A DNA stretch of 64,000 nt from Brachyhypopomus gauderio. Taxonomy: Eukaryota > Chordata > Actinopteri > Gymnotiformes > Hypopomidae. The position numbers were made by a program, and so were the translations under genes. The notes beneath the pieces are model-generated. The model saw nothing but the letters and a program-made list of their open reading frames with translations, was not told the DNA's origin and did no database searches. The DNA lies in the NCBI RefSeq assembly GCF_052324685.1, contig NW_027506963.1:186001-250000 (forward strand). The letters run 5' to 3'. Positions 1 to 9,310 of this stretch are shown in pieces; the first letter of the stretch is position 1, and every line of letters starts with the position of its first letter.

Positions 1-680
1 TTTGTACCAGTACTGCTGGTTATTGTTTCCTTAATTCGGATCATGTCACGGGTTTTTTTGTGCACCTTATTCATTAAATTCCTCCTTTTCCTCAAGAGTT
101 TTGTTTATTCTTAGTCATTAGAAACACTGCACATGTCATGTTCACTTCCTGTTCATAAATCTCACAATGTTAATGTTAATCAAGGAGCACCCCAGGGATC
201 AGTTTTTGGCCATTTCCATGTAATTATCTATATGTTACACCTTGGTCAAATTAGTCATAAATATGGTCTTCACGTCCACTGTTATGCTGATGACCACTAC
301 CCTAGCACCCCTTGCTATGCTCTCCTATATTCAAGATCTTAAAATGTAGATGAGCATTAATTACCTGACTATCCTTACAAAACTGTGGTTCTAGTCACTG
401 GTCCTAAGTTCATAATTTCCAGACTTCATGGTGCCACGATCTTCTTCTACCCCTGCTATATTGCTAGACTTGGGCTCATAGCCAGCCACCACCACACTGA
501 CGCTCTGGTTCATGCTTAATCATGTCCAATCTTGATTATATTAAGTTATTATATCTTGATAACTCTCTTTCTCCTGAAACTCAAAACTTTGTTTGGCAAA
601 CCAAAACAAACTGGTCTGCTCACTTTAGTATGTCTGCTACGTTACACTGGTTATCTATCTCACAATGCATTCAGTTTAGA
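1..680 (+). mobile_element. LINE remnant (L2/Maui-like RT fragment)
   Basis: A degenerate translation at 133-342 contains the reverse-transcriptase block QGSVFGHF followed by CYADD, the usual layout of the RT catalytic core in L2/Maui-type fish LINEs. Further on, near 640-690, the string LHWLSISQCIQFRL matches the post-RT LHWLP...FK block of the same group. Stops and frameshifts separate the pieces, so it is dead. The clade is an inference from motif style. Confidence 0.6.
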
Positions 681-685
681 CTTAT

Positions 686-1116
<431 letters not shown>

Positions 1117-1124
1117 CCAGCGAG

Positions 1125-1806
1125 CAGTGTTGCCAACTCCTCAGTAAGGAAAGTAGCTATTGGTTGTCCTTAAAGTTGCTAGAAGTCGCTAAATGACGTC
1201 ACCACTTAATTTGCATAATACATGTTTTTGAAGTTGTAAAGGAATAACGTTGGGAGAGAAAATGAGTAAAAAAACACCCTAAATATGTTAGAACTACAAA
1301 TGAACAACATCTGTTGCCTTTGAAATAGGCAGTCACTTCTCAAAAGAACATGGCTTTAATGTTTTGTATAAATAATTTTTACGTAAATTACAACGATTTT
1401 TTGCTGTGTTGTTAAATGTTAGTATAAGAGTAGCAGTTAGCAGGATTGAATGAGGTGAAGAATGGCTGAGACTGGGTGAGTTAAATGCAGTGATTTCTTT
1501 TCGTGTCTCACTGAAGACTAAAGCATTTATATTTACATCCCGCTCTGTAAATACGGGGCGGGGCGTCAGCGGCAGCTTTGGGCATGCGCAGTTCATTTGC
1601 AGTGTGGACGTGGAGACTGCACTGAGTGTTGTGGGGCGGGGCTCACGGCAGCACCCGCCCCAGAGGACAGCAACTGAAGAGCGTGTGTGTTCAGAGTCTC
1701 CAAAAGTCGCTAGATTTGTCGCTAGTCGCTTTTTACTACAAAAAGTCTCTAGAGGGTCTGAAAAATTGCTAAATATAGCGACAAAGTCGTTAAGTTGACA
1801 ACACTG
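1125..1806. mobile_element. Non-autonomous hAT-type element (682 bp) with 8-bp target duplication
   Basis: The ends are inverted repeats (CAGTGTTGCCAAC at the left; the right end GTTGACAACACTG is its near-exact reverse complement). The flanks are ccagcgag (1117-1124) and ccagtgag (1807-1814), an 8-bp target duplication with one mismatch, as hAT elements make. The interior repeats the word tagtcgct/gtcgcta and has no transposase. It lies about 150 bp upstream of the TATA promoter of the eIF4G-like gene. Confidence 0.8.
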
Positions 1807-1861
1807 CCAGTGAGAATACCCTGAGACCATTGGACAAGCCCCCACCATTCTAATTCGAAAT

Positions 1862-1985
1862 ATGATTGGTTGATAAAACAGCCCCCTTGTTTTATATCCG
1901 TTACCATAGCACCCCTTGTTTTATTAGCATGATGTCACAAAGCGGCAACTGTATATAAACTCGTGCTGAGAGTCATTTGCGGTAT
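1862..1985 (+). promoter_or_regulatory. Core promoter of the eIF4G-like gene (TATA, inverted CCAAT)
   Basis: A strong TATA box, TATATAAA, lies at 1952-1959. About 85 bp upstream is an inverted CCAAT box (gattggt, 1863-1869), and near 1931 there is a CRE-like half site tgatgtca. Transcription would start about 1980-1985. A GT donor follows at 2079 after roughly 95 bp of non-coding sequence, which supports a real first exon. Assignment to the downstream gene is inferred from position and strand. Confidence 0.55.
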
Positions 1986-2078
1986 ACAGACAGAGGAGAG
2001 CAGTACGCGGTCTTGGACATAGTTACAAGATTTATTTACCACAGCATATAGACTTCAGCTACGCAGATTGCTGCAGAG
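1983..2078 (+). other. Putative non-coding exon 1 of the eIF4G-like gene
   Basis: The segment from the predicted start site ends ctgcagag followed by gtatgt, a consensus donor. It has no start codon in a useful frame. The next plausible acceptor (atttcag, ending 4056) precedes the exon holding the initiating ATG. Start position is approximate. Confidence 0.45.
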
Positions 2079-2137
2079 GTATGTATGTCTTTTGGACTTT
2101 TAGCGCTAAGGATTTCTGACGTTCCTTTGACTTTAAT

Positions 2138-3382
2138 TATAGGGCTTGAAAAGCCCTATATTGTTATTCCTTTTCTCCAAATTTCTGCAATTAATGCGGC
2201 CCGAACCGCTTAACGTACAGACTCCGTTCGAACTGCGTTTCGAAGGTCTCGGCTCTGTGTGGTGTGCTATCCGTTTTTGGAGTCGATTAGAGTTATAGAT
2301 TTTAATAGAATTGAGTTTAAAATGAAAAATGGCCCTATTAAAATGAATGGTGGAATGTTCAGAATTTCAAATCATCACTGCCAGTTAGAGTGTGAGCTGG
2401 CATAAAAAATGATCAAAACGTTCTTGGATGAACTGCTGTAAAATCCTTACACCTTGACCTAGAAGCTCCATTTAAATTTTAAATGGGAGAGAAACTTGTC
2501 CTTTCTGGCACGCCGAGATATCTAATCATTTGATGAATTACTTTTAGAGTTATGAGCATTTGTTTGGCACTAGACACAGAAAACTGCCCCATTGGCCCCC
2601 ATATAAATATATCAGAATCAGAATCAGCTTTGTTGAGATTTTTGTGTGTTTTTAACTTGTCATAAATCAGTCATTTTTGGGTCAAACCACACCAAAATAT
2701 ATCAAAATCATCAGCAAGGGGTCCTCTCTCACACAATCTCTTCGGTGAAGCGATAGGTTAAATGGGTCCCGAACTACGACCGTTTGATCGGAGGGTGCAA
2801 ATCACATAAAACAAGGCTTCTCCACTCAGAGTGGCAGAGACAGAGTGTCAGTTATTTTTGAATGTCTCTCCCCCTCCCCCACACACGCACGCGCACACAC
2901 ATGCATCTCTCATACCCACTACACACAGTCACACACATATACACCACACAGACACACACACATACATACATGCAGATGGGGTAGATGGAGCAGAGGGGCA
3001 GATGGAACAGAGGGGCAGATGGGGCAGATGGAGAAGAGGGGCAGATGGAGCAGAGGGGCAGATGGAGCAGAGGGGCAGGTGGGGCAAAGGGGCAGATGAG
3101 GGAGATGGGCAAATGGGGCAGATAGAGCAGAGGGGCAGATGAGGGAGAGGGGCAAATGGGGCAGACAGAGCAGAGGGGCAGATGGGGCAGATGAGGGAGA
3201 GGGGCAAATGGGGCAGATGGAGCAGAGGGGCTGATGGGGCAGATGGAGTAGAGGGGGCCGATGGAGCAGAGGGTCAAATGGGGCAAATGGAACAGAGGGG
3301 CAGATGAGGGAGAGGGGCAAATGGGGCAGATAGAGCAGAGGGGCAGATGGAGCAGAGGGGGCACACCTTTTCAAGCCCTATA
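2138..3382. mobile_element. Inverted-repeat-bounded element in intron 1
   Basis: The 15-mer tatagggcttgaaaa (2138-2152) recurs as its exact reverse complement at 3368-3382, which suggests terminal inverted repeats around 1.24 kb. The left end is itself a small palindrome (agggcttgaaaagccct). There is no coding capacity, and the G-rich minisatellite sits at the right side. The superfamily is unclear and no convincing target duplication is visible. Confidence 0.5.
2972..3362. repeat. G-rich minisatellite (gagcagaggggcagatgggg-type units)
   Basis: About 390 bp of variable units built from gcagatggggcagatggag, agaggggcagatgagg and related words. The + strand, which is the sense strand of the host gene, is purine/G-rich with many GGGG runs. 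The long reading frames it creates on both strands are compositional artefacts. Confidence 0.9.
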
Positions 3383-4076
3383 GTATTTCCTTCAGGAAAT
3401 GCAAGTCTAGTTTACCTCAAAGATTGAACTCTAAGCCGGTATGCTTGATTTACAATGAAAGCCTGTCAGTGTTAAAAGAATATAACAATTGGAGGCACCA
3501 TGTTGAGAAACACCAAGCTTTTGGGACAGCATTGCCTGAAGGGACAGAGGAGAGGGCAACTAAGGTGCAGAGCCTGCTAGCTTCTTATAACAGGAGCTGT
3601 TCCACATTACTAAAGACATTTACAGCACAAGAGAGGCCACAGCCGCCTCACTGCGAGTGTCATGAAATTTAGCAAAGAAAAAATGACCCTTCACTGATTC
3701 TGAAACTGTCAGAGACTGCATGTTTGTAATATTAGACGAGGTAATCCACGACGATAAAATCAAAGCCAGTGTGACATCTGCAGTCAAAAGCGTGCACACA
3801 GCACAGTTGTGTGTATGTGCGCTTCTGTGATGCGTTTTCACGAGGAGCTGTCTACAGGGTTTTGAGACTGCTCGGGCGCAAAAGATGGCTCATTATTTTA
3901 ACTCAACAAATTCTCTGTAGTGTAACATGGAGAGTATATTTCTTCAATTTTGTGGTTTAGTGCCATATGTTCATATTAATGTGCTGTCATTCATATTTTA
4001 GCGTGGTCACTGTTAATTGATTTAAGTGCAAAACCTCTGACTTTAAAACATTTCAGTAATAAACCAGAACTCGCAG

Positions 4077-4148
4077 ATGATGAACTCTCAACAGCAGCTG
4101 CAGTTCCCCATCTCCGAGGACGCTGCCTACTTCCTTCCAGCTGGACAG
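4077..4148 (+). CDS. eIF4G-like coding exon with start codon
   Basis: The exon opens ATGATG, followed by [26 protein letters not shown] coding sequence, and ends cag before gtaatg (phase 0). The acceptor is either atttcag (ending 4056) or ctcgcag directly before the ATG. The block resembles the QGAYYIPGQ part of eIF4G N-termini. Confidence 0.65.
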
Positions 4149-7100
4149 GTAATGCTAATGATAGTGTTCAACGTGAATTTAAAAACACCTTGTTACCTTT
4201 CCAAGCTGAAATGATTAGTGTGTGTGTGTCGTAGTACTACCCTCAGTACGTGTCCTTGGCCCAGCAGTTCCCTGTGGTCTATCTTGACTGGAGCTCTGCA
4301 TACGGTGAGGAGAGGCTCTTAACTCAACATAGATTTTGTTAAATGTTAAATGGCCAGTGTAAATGAAGGAGAAAAAAAATGGGGTGGAGCCTAAGGTGTT
4401 ATCTGATTGTGCCTTGTTTTCTCCAGGTGAGCCGTATTATTACCCTACGCAGGCCCAGTACCTTTCTTCAGGGCCAACTACACCCATCATATTGAGCTCT
4501 GCCCTGCAGCAGCAGGCCCCACCTCCTCAGTATGCCCCGCCCCAGCAGTTCCCTGTAGCCAATGAGCCCACGGGTTTCTACTATGGCACCTATCTTGACT
4601 GGAGCTCTGCGTACGGTGAGGAGAGGCTCTTAACTCAACATAGATTTTGTTAAATGTTAAATGGCCAGTGTAAATGAAGGAGAAAAAAAATGGGGTGGAG
4701 CCTAAGGTTTTATCTGATTGTGCCTTGTTTTCTCCAGGTGAGCCGTATTATTACCCTACGCAGGCCCAGTACCTTTCTTCAGGGCCAACTACACCCATCA
4801 TACTGAGCTCTGCCCTGCAGCAGCAGGCCCCACCCCCTCAGTATGCCCCGCCCCAGCAGTTCCCTGTAGCCAATGAGCCCACGGGTTTCTACTACCCCAC
4901 CTATGCTGACTGGAGCTCTGCGTACGGTGAGGAGAGGCTCTTAACTCAACATAGATTTTGTTAAATGTTAAATGGCCAGTGTAAATGAAGGAGAAAAAAA
5001 ATGGGGTGGAGCCTAAGGTGTTATCTGATTGTGCCTTGTTTTCTCCAGGTGAGCCGTATTATTACCCTACGCAGGCCCAGTACCTTTCTTCAGGGCCAAC
5101 TACACCCATCATACTGAGCTCTGCCCTGCAGCAGCAGGCCCCACCCCCTCAGTATGCCCCGCCCCAGCAGTTCCCTGTAGCCAATGAGCCCACGGGTTTC
5201 TACTATGGCACCTATGCTGACTGGAGCTCTGCATACGGTGAGGAGAGGCTCTTAACTCAACATAGATTTTGTTAAATGTTAAATGGCCAGTGTAAATGAA
5301 GGAGAAAAAAAGACTTCCTTTCCCTCTCCACATTGGGGTGGAGCCTAAGGTGTTATCTGATTGTGCCTTGTTTCCTCCAGGTGTGCCGTATTACCCTACG
5401 CAGGACCAGTACCAGTCTTCAGGGCCCATCATATTGAGCTCTGCCCTGCAGCAGCAGGCCCCACCCCCTCAGTATGCCCTGCCCCAACAGCGCAGGAGAG
5501 AGTGCCAGCAGGTGAGGAGCTGGAAAGGTTGCCTGCTTGAACCTGGTCTCACTCCCAAAAACCATGTCCCACAGATTAGAATACCAGACCCCAAACAGGG
5601 TGGATGTGATGTCACGGAAGAGATTATGTCCGGGGCAAGAAACGCATATACGCCCACACCCATTCAGCTGAGCTCAATACGAAAGGCCTATGTATATGCT
5701 TACATTACGTTAAAATGTTTGTAATTGCTCCAAATTTGACAATGTTCCCCACTCTTTTCCTCAGACTGTGGTCGCAGTGCAGACCGATGATGAAAGCACG
5801 CCACCTACAGCTACTGTAGTGATTCCACCCGGTAAGTGTGTTTTCTTAATGTTATTATATCATGTTTTTGTATTTTATTAACTTGGAAACCGAATTGAAA
5901 TTGCACCTTGTTCAGATGACCATGGGAAACCTGTGTCTATGCCAGCAGCTGCCTCAACCCCCCCGCCTCCATCTAAGGTGCCCGAGCTGGTGGTTCCTTC
6001 AAAACTGACAACGGAGCCTAACCTGTCCCAGGGTCTCCAACTGGCCTCACCACTGAGCACAGTGCCTGTTGGACAAGACTCCGATTTCGGAGCGTCTGCC
6101 TCCCCGCCACCTCCTCTGACGGACCTTCCTCCAGCAGACATCCCTGCTCTTGAGCCCAAGATGGGTGAGAGTATGGATGCGCCATTGGTATCGGAAGCAG
6201 TGCCCCAAGCAGAGAAGGAGCCTGTTGAGGCCCCTTTGGAGCCAGAGGTATGTGCTACTTCTGCTGGGCCGAAAGCTGAAAACATCTACATTTGGCAAAT
6301 GTCTATCCAAAGCCAAAATTGCAGTCGCTGCCATTGCTATTCGACCAGTTTCCATAGTTGAACATGTACAAGGGGTAATGTCATGTCAGAGTTGGAGGAA
6401 ATTCAGAGAAAGAGCGCAATTCTCACTAATATTTAAGGCAGATATAGTGGGGATGTATACAACTCTATTGTTTTTGAAGAAATTGTTTTTGGGACAGTCT
6501 CTGTTTGCATTAATGAGTCTTAAGAGACTCTGTCATACAGGAGAGAAACCTGTTGAATTAGCATTTTTTGACTTTGCCAAAACTATTTTTCCAGATATAT
6601 TTGTCATCTTTGAAGTTTTCTTAAAAATATTTAAAAGTCTCGTCTCGTTATCGTGAACCCAATATCATGTCTCGTCTTTTGAGATGAGTGCCACACTTTG
6701 GACACTCCTGCTTTAAAGGCACATGTAAATGGACATTCTACATTGTAGAGCATCATGGGATTTGCTCTAGAGTCTAGATTGTTTACTAGCCATGCTGGTG
6801 TTGTTGGTTTATGCTAGTTTCACTTGGAGCTGTTGGTTACACCCTTAGTGTGAATTATAGGGGACTTAGTTGAGCTGATTGTCTTAATTAAGATTGCCCC
6901 CCCACCCCCCCTCCAGCCTCCAGTTTCGAGGTCCTCACAGTGCCAGCGCAAAAGTCCACGCAAGATCATCACCAGTGTCTCATTCAGCAACGACATCCAG
7001 CTGAACAAGGCGGAGAAGGCGTGGAGGCCCTCAATGAAGAAGGTGCGCGCCCACAAGGCTGAAGCTGACGAGGAGAACCTGGAGGTGGCCAAGACCCTGG

Positions 7101-7620
7101 ACCTGCTGCGACGTGTGCGCAGCATCCTGAACAAGCTCACGCCACAGATGTTCCAGCCACTGATGAAGCAGCTGACGGAGCTGAGCATGGACACGGAGGA
7201 GCGGCTCAAGGGAGTCGTCGATCTCGTATATGAGAAGGCCATCTCTGAGCCCAAGTTCTCCGTGACTTATGCTAAATTGTGTCGCTGCCTGATGATGGTG
7301 AGTGTGCACATGCCCACGCGCGAATGGCCAGTTCCACATGTGACCTCTATCTTGTCCCATGTGTTTCTGCAGCTAAACTGCACCAATGGGACTGAGGAGT
7401 TCAGGAGGTTGTTCATGTTTTGTTTATTGTTAAAGCTGGACACTGTAATGCATGCATTTCACCAAGTGTTCAGAAACAGCAACTGCCCTCCCAAGACTTC
7501 TGATTGGTCAGAAAGGGAGGAATGAACTGCTTTGATCTGTGTCCTCTGTCCATGCTGTGCAATTACTGGCCAAGGACACAGAATAATGAAAGAGCATAAT
7601 TTAGCAGAGTGTCTGAAGAG

Positions 7621-7712
<92 letters not shown>

Positions 7713-9310
7713 GTCTGTCTGTACGTCTGACTGACTGACTGACTGTCTGACTGATGCCAATGTACATAAATTAACAAAAGGCAACTTTTTCTTATCTGTG
7801 ATGGCAGTTAAAGTAGTATGTGTTGAGCAGTGATATTTCAAGCTTATCCTAAATTTGCACACAGGTCAGAAAGCAAAATTTGCACCCTGGCTACATTCAT
7901 CTGTGTTAATGTTGCTAGTCATGAAAAAACCTCTTATTCACTTGTGCTTGTTGCTTGCTCTTCATGGTACCCAGCTGAAAGTGCCCACCTCTGATAAGTC
8001 AGGAGGCACAGTGAATTTTGGAAGGCTGCTGCTCAATTGCTGCCAGAAGGAGTTTGCGAAGGACAAGGACAGCAACGAGCGCAAGCAGAAGGAGCTGGAA
8101 GCCGCATCAGAGGTGCGACAGTCTCACCATCTTGATAGTGCACCTTCCCTCCAAGTGCACATCATTGGATGTGTATTGTTAGAGTGAAGTCCAGTCGTTT
8201 TAGTTGTGTTAAATGTGCCGTATATCCGGGCCTCGTCTCGTGTTAACGCCAACCCCCGATATTTCCCGCCAGGATGAGGAGCGTCAGCGCCTGATCGAGG
8301 AGCTGGACGCCATGAAGGACGAGGCCCGCCACCGTTCCCTCGGTAACATCAAGTTTATCGGGGAGCTGTTTAAGGTGGAGATGCTGTCGGAGCTTATATT
8401 GCATGACTGTATAGTCAAGCTGCTCCAGAAGAGCCACAGCGAGGAAAGACTAGAGTGTCTCTGCATCCTACTCTCCACCATTGGCAAGGACATCGAGAAG
8501 GCCAAGGTATCATGCGCTTATGTTCCTCCTACCTGGCTGTTAACTCTTGGCGGTAGTTTTTACCAGGCGGTAGCCACAAGCATGCTAACGAGAGTCTTGT
8601 TTTTGACTAATCAGCCCAAAATGGACCACTATTGCAGCTACATAAGCAAAATAATAAACGCGAGGAAGACCTCATTGAGGATCCGCTGCAAACTGCAAGA
8701 TGTCCTGGACCTCAGACAGGTAAGTGTTACACACCCATCCGTTGGACTTCTTCAGTGTCTCTACAAATGTTTCCTTGCTTTCATTAATTTATACTCGAAT
8801 GCTTACTGTACAAGTATAGTTTATAGAACAGCCGTTGACCAGCTTCAGTATTTGAGTGTGGAGGTTTCATTGCTAGTCATGCAGAGGTGGTTGGACTGCT
8901 TTCCTTTTGCAGGTTTGCTTTTCTTAATTGCCCATCCTGACAAGGTGGCTGCCGTGTTGAATGCATTTTGAAAGCGCTCCTCTCTTTCCAACTACGGTAG
9001 AATAACTGGGTGCCCCGGAGGGGTGACCAGGGCCCCAAGACCATCGTCGAGATCCACAAAGAGGCAAACTTGGAGGAGCAGAGGGAGCAGATCAAGGTAC
9101 CTGAGCAGCTCCTGTCTAAAAAGGACTCCAGTCGGGCGTGTTGGTCGCGACGGGGCCCACCCGTCCGGAGGCCGCATCACCCAACCTCAGGAAGATGCCT
9201 GGAATTCGGTGTCCATCATTACCAAGACCAGGGTCCCGGCGGGTCCTTTAAAAGGCTTAAATAAAAGATTTTTAAGGTCTTTAAATGTATTGAATTACAT
9301 TCTTTTTTGA
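4077..9310 (+). CDS. eif4g-like: eIF4G-family translation initiation factor, divergent/truncated paralog (spliced; exons listed separately)
   Basis: Predicted coding exons are 4077-4148, 4235-4304, 4427-4615, 4738-4926, 5049-5237, 5381-5511, 5575-5691 (or 5667), 5765-5831, 5916-6247, 6917-7297, 7975-8112, 8273-8506, 8615-8719 and 9001-9310. Phases join without a break to 9096, giving about 770 codons. Family hallmarks in order are a Tyr/Pro/Gln-rich N-terminus, the PABP-binding-type block [20 protein letters not shown], a Pro-rich linker, then MIF4G ([51 protein letters not shown]). eIF4G normally scaffolds eIF4E, PABP, eIF4A and eIF3 on capped mRNA in the cytoplasm. No YxxxxL-type eIF4E-binding exon and no MA3 or W2 domain were found. 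Lesions are a lost donor at 5668 and a frameshift near 9130. It could be a functional short paralog or a young pseudogene; orthology to eif4g1 or eif4g3 is not settled. Confidence 0.75.
4235..4304 (+). CDS. eIF4G-like exon (short relative of the triplicated exon)
   Basis: Acceptor gtcgtag, donor gtgagg, phase 0 to 1. It codes for [14 protein letters not shown] followed by LDWSSAY, the same ending as the triplicated exons. It therefore looks like a shortened founder or a fusion of unit ends. Confidence 0.6.
4427..4615 (+). CDS. eIF4G-like repeated exon, copy 1
   Basis: A 63-codon, phase 1-1 exon coding for a Tyr/Pro/Gln-rich low-complexity segment: [17 protein letters not shown], then [35 protein letters not shown] and LDWSSAY. 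It corresponds in place and composition to the disordered N-terminus of eIF4G. Confidence 0.7.
4738..4926 (+). CDS. eIF4G-like repeated exon, copy 2
   Basis: Same structure as copy 1. It differs by [13 protein letters not shown] near the end. Acceptor and donor are intact and the frame is open. Confidence 0.7.
5049..5237 (+). CDS. eIF4G-like repeated exon, copy 3
   Basis: Same structure, with [13 protein letters not shown]. The following intron is longer than the others because a 22-bp insert (about 5309-5333) interrupts the unit. Confidence 0.7.
5381..5511 (+). CDS. eIF4G-like exon, diverged fourth relative
   Basis: Begins [16 protein letters not shown] and ends [14 protein letters not shown] before gtgagg, phase 1 to 0. 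The basic RRR tail corresponds to the KRERK stretch that precedes the PABP-binding block in eIF4G1. Confidence 0.65.
5575..5691 (+). CDS. eIF4G-like exon with PABP-binding-type block; donor mutated
   Basis: Codes for [20 protein letters not shown] and then [11 protein letters not shown], matching the [20 protein letters not shown] block in the PABP-binding region of eIF4G1. The expected boundary after CAG (5667) is followed by ctgagc instead of gtgagc, so the canonical donor is lost. A GTATAT at 5692 gives an exon 24 nt longer that is still in phase 0 with the next exon. The shorter form would need a non-GT donor. Confidence 0.65.
5765..5831 (+). CDS. eIF4G-like exon ([11 protein letters not shown]...)
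   Basis: Acceptor tcctcag, donor gtaagt, phase 0 to 1. The sequence [14 protein letters not shown] corresponds to the VAVIVRPDD segment of eIF4G. Confidence 0.65.
5916..6247 (+). CDS. eIF4G-like Pro/Ser-rich linker exon
   Basis: A 332-bp exon (phase 1 to 0) with acceptor cttgttcag and donor gtatgt. It encodes a low-complexity Pro/Ala/Ser/Glu-rich linker with no defined fold. Its donor phase matches the MIF4G exon at 6917, so the two can join directly without the eIF4E-binding exons. Confidence 0.65.
6248..6916. other. Intron with repeat-derived sequence where eIF4E-binding exons would lie
   Basis: I looked for an eIF4E-binding exon (YDREFLL-like motif preceded by KYEYKSDQW-like sequence) in all frames and saw none. 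The interval holds repeat-like sequence, including a tctcgttatcgtgaaccc-type motif near 6645-6690, and ends in a C-rich acceptor tract. Confidence 0.55.
6917..7297 (+). CDS. eIF4G-like MIF4G N-terminal exon
   Basis: A 127-codon exon, phase 0-0. It contains [20 protein letters not shown], then [40 protein letters not shown] and [15 protein letters not shown]. This is the first HEAT-repeat part of the MIF4G domain that binds eIF4A, RNA and eIF3. Conservation is high, in contrast to the N-terminal exons. Confidence 0.85.
7622..7712. repeat. (ATCT)n microsatellite
   Basis: A pure tetranucleotide run ending in ctgtctgt and ctgactga words. It sits in an intron that is also part of the unit duplicated at 12.24 kb. 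Confidence 0.95.
7975..8112 (+). CDS. eIF4G-like MIF4G exon (LKVPTSDKS...)
   Basis: 46 codons, phase 0-0: [20 protein letters not shown] then [20 protein letters not shown]. This matches the LKVP...[20 protein letters not shown] segment of eIF4G. Confidence 0.85.
8273..8506 (+). CDS. eIF4G-like MIF4G exon ([10 protein letters not shown] core)
   Basis: 78 codons, phase 0-0, with [30 protein letters not shown] and [19 protein letters not shown], the most conserved core of MIF4G. Acceptor cccgccag; donor gtatca. Confidence 0.85.
8615..8719 (+). CDS. eIF4G-like MIF4G exon (LQDVLDLRQ)
   Basis: 35 codons, phase 0-0: [20 protein letters not shown] then [15 protein letters not shown]. Matches PRMDQYFNQMEKII...[13 protein letters not shown]. 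Confidence 0.85.
9001..9310 (+). CDS. eIF4G-like last recognisable exon, with frameshift and loss of the C-terminus
   Basis: From 9001 the frame reads [20 protein letters not shown] to [20 protein letters not shown]. Homology then continues in the +1 frame ([27 protein letters not shown]), so there is a 1-nt shift near 9130. A GT (9097) and an AG (9189-9190) frame the shifted stretch, and removing it joins ...REQIK to EDAWNSV in frame. After about 9235 the homology stops in repeat-like sequence, an AATAAA occurs at 9260 and the shifted frame stops at 9310. MA3 and W2 domains are absent. Confidence 0.7.

Larger units (their letters stand above)
4305..5295 (+). repeat. Tandem triplication of a 311-bp exon+intron unit
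   Basis: Three near-identical 311-bp units each contain an intron ending ttttctccag and a 189-bp exon (4427-4615, 4738-4926, 5049-5237), with unit spacing exactly 311 bp. A fourth, diverged relative follows at 5381-5511. Differences between units are few, for example Gly-Thr versus Pro-Thr before YxDWSSAY, so the expansion is recent. The exons are phase 1-1, so any copy number keeps the frame. Confidence 0.95.

Noticed and set aside
2831..3374. Several long Pro/Cys/Ile-rich and Gly/Arg-rich reading frames on both strands
   Set aside because: They are read-throughs of the G-rich minisatellite; composition is periodic and there are no splice or start contexts.
5933..6361. Extension of the Pro-rich linker frame past 6247
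   Set aside because: A gtatgt donor follows GAG at 6247, and the sequence beyond has no eIF4G similarity; exon end at 6247 keeps phase with 6917.
7370..7525. Possible extra eIF4G exon after ttctgcag ([14 protein letters not shown])
   Set aside because: No similarity to eIF4G. The next true exon (7975) already joins 7297 in phase and continues the conserved LKVP block.
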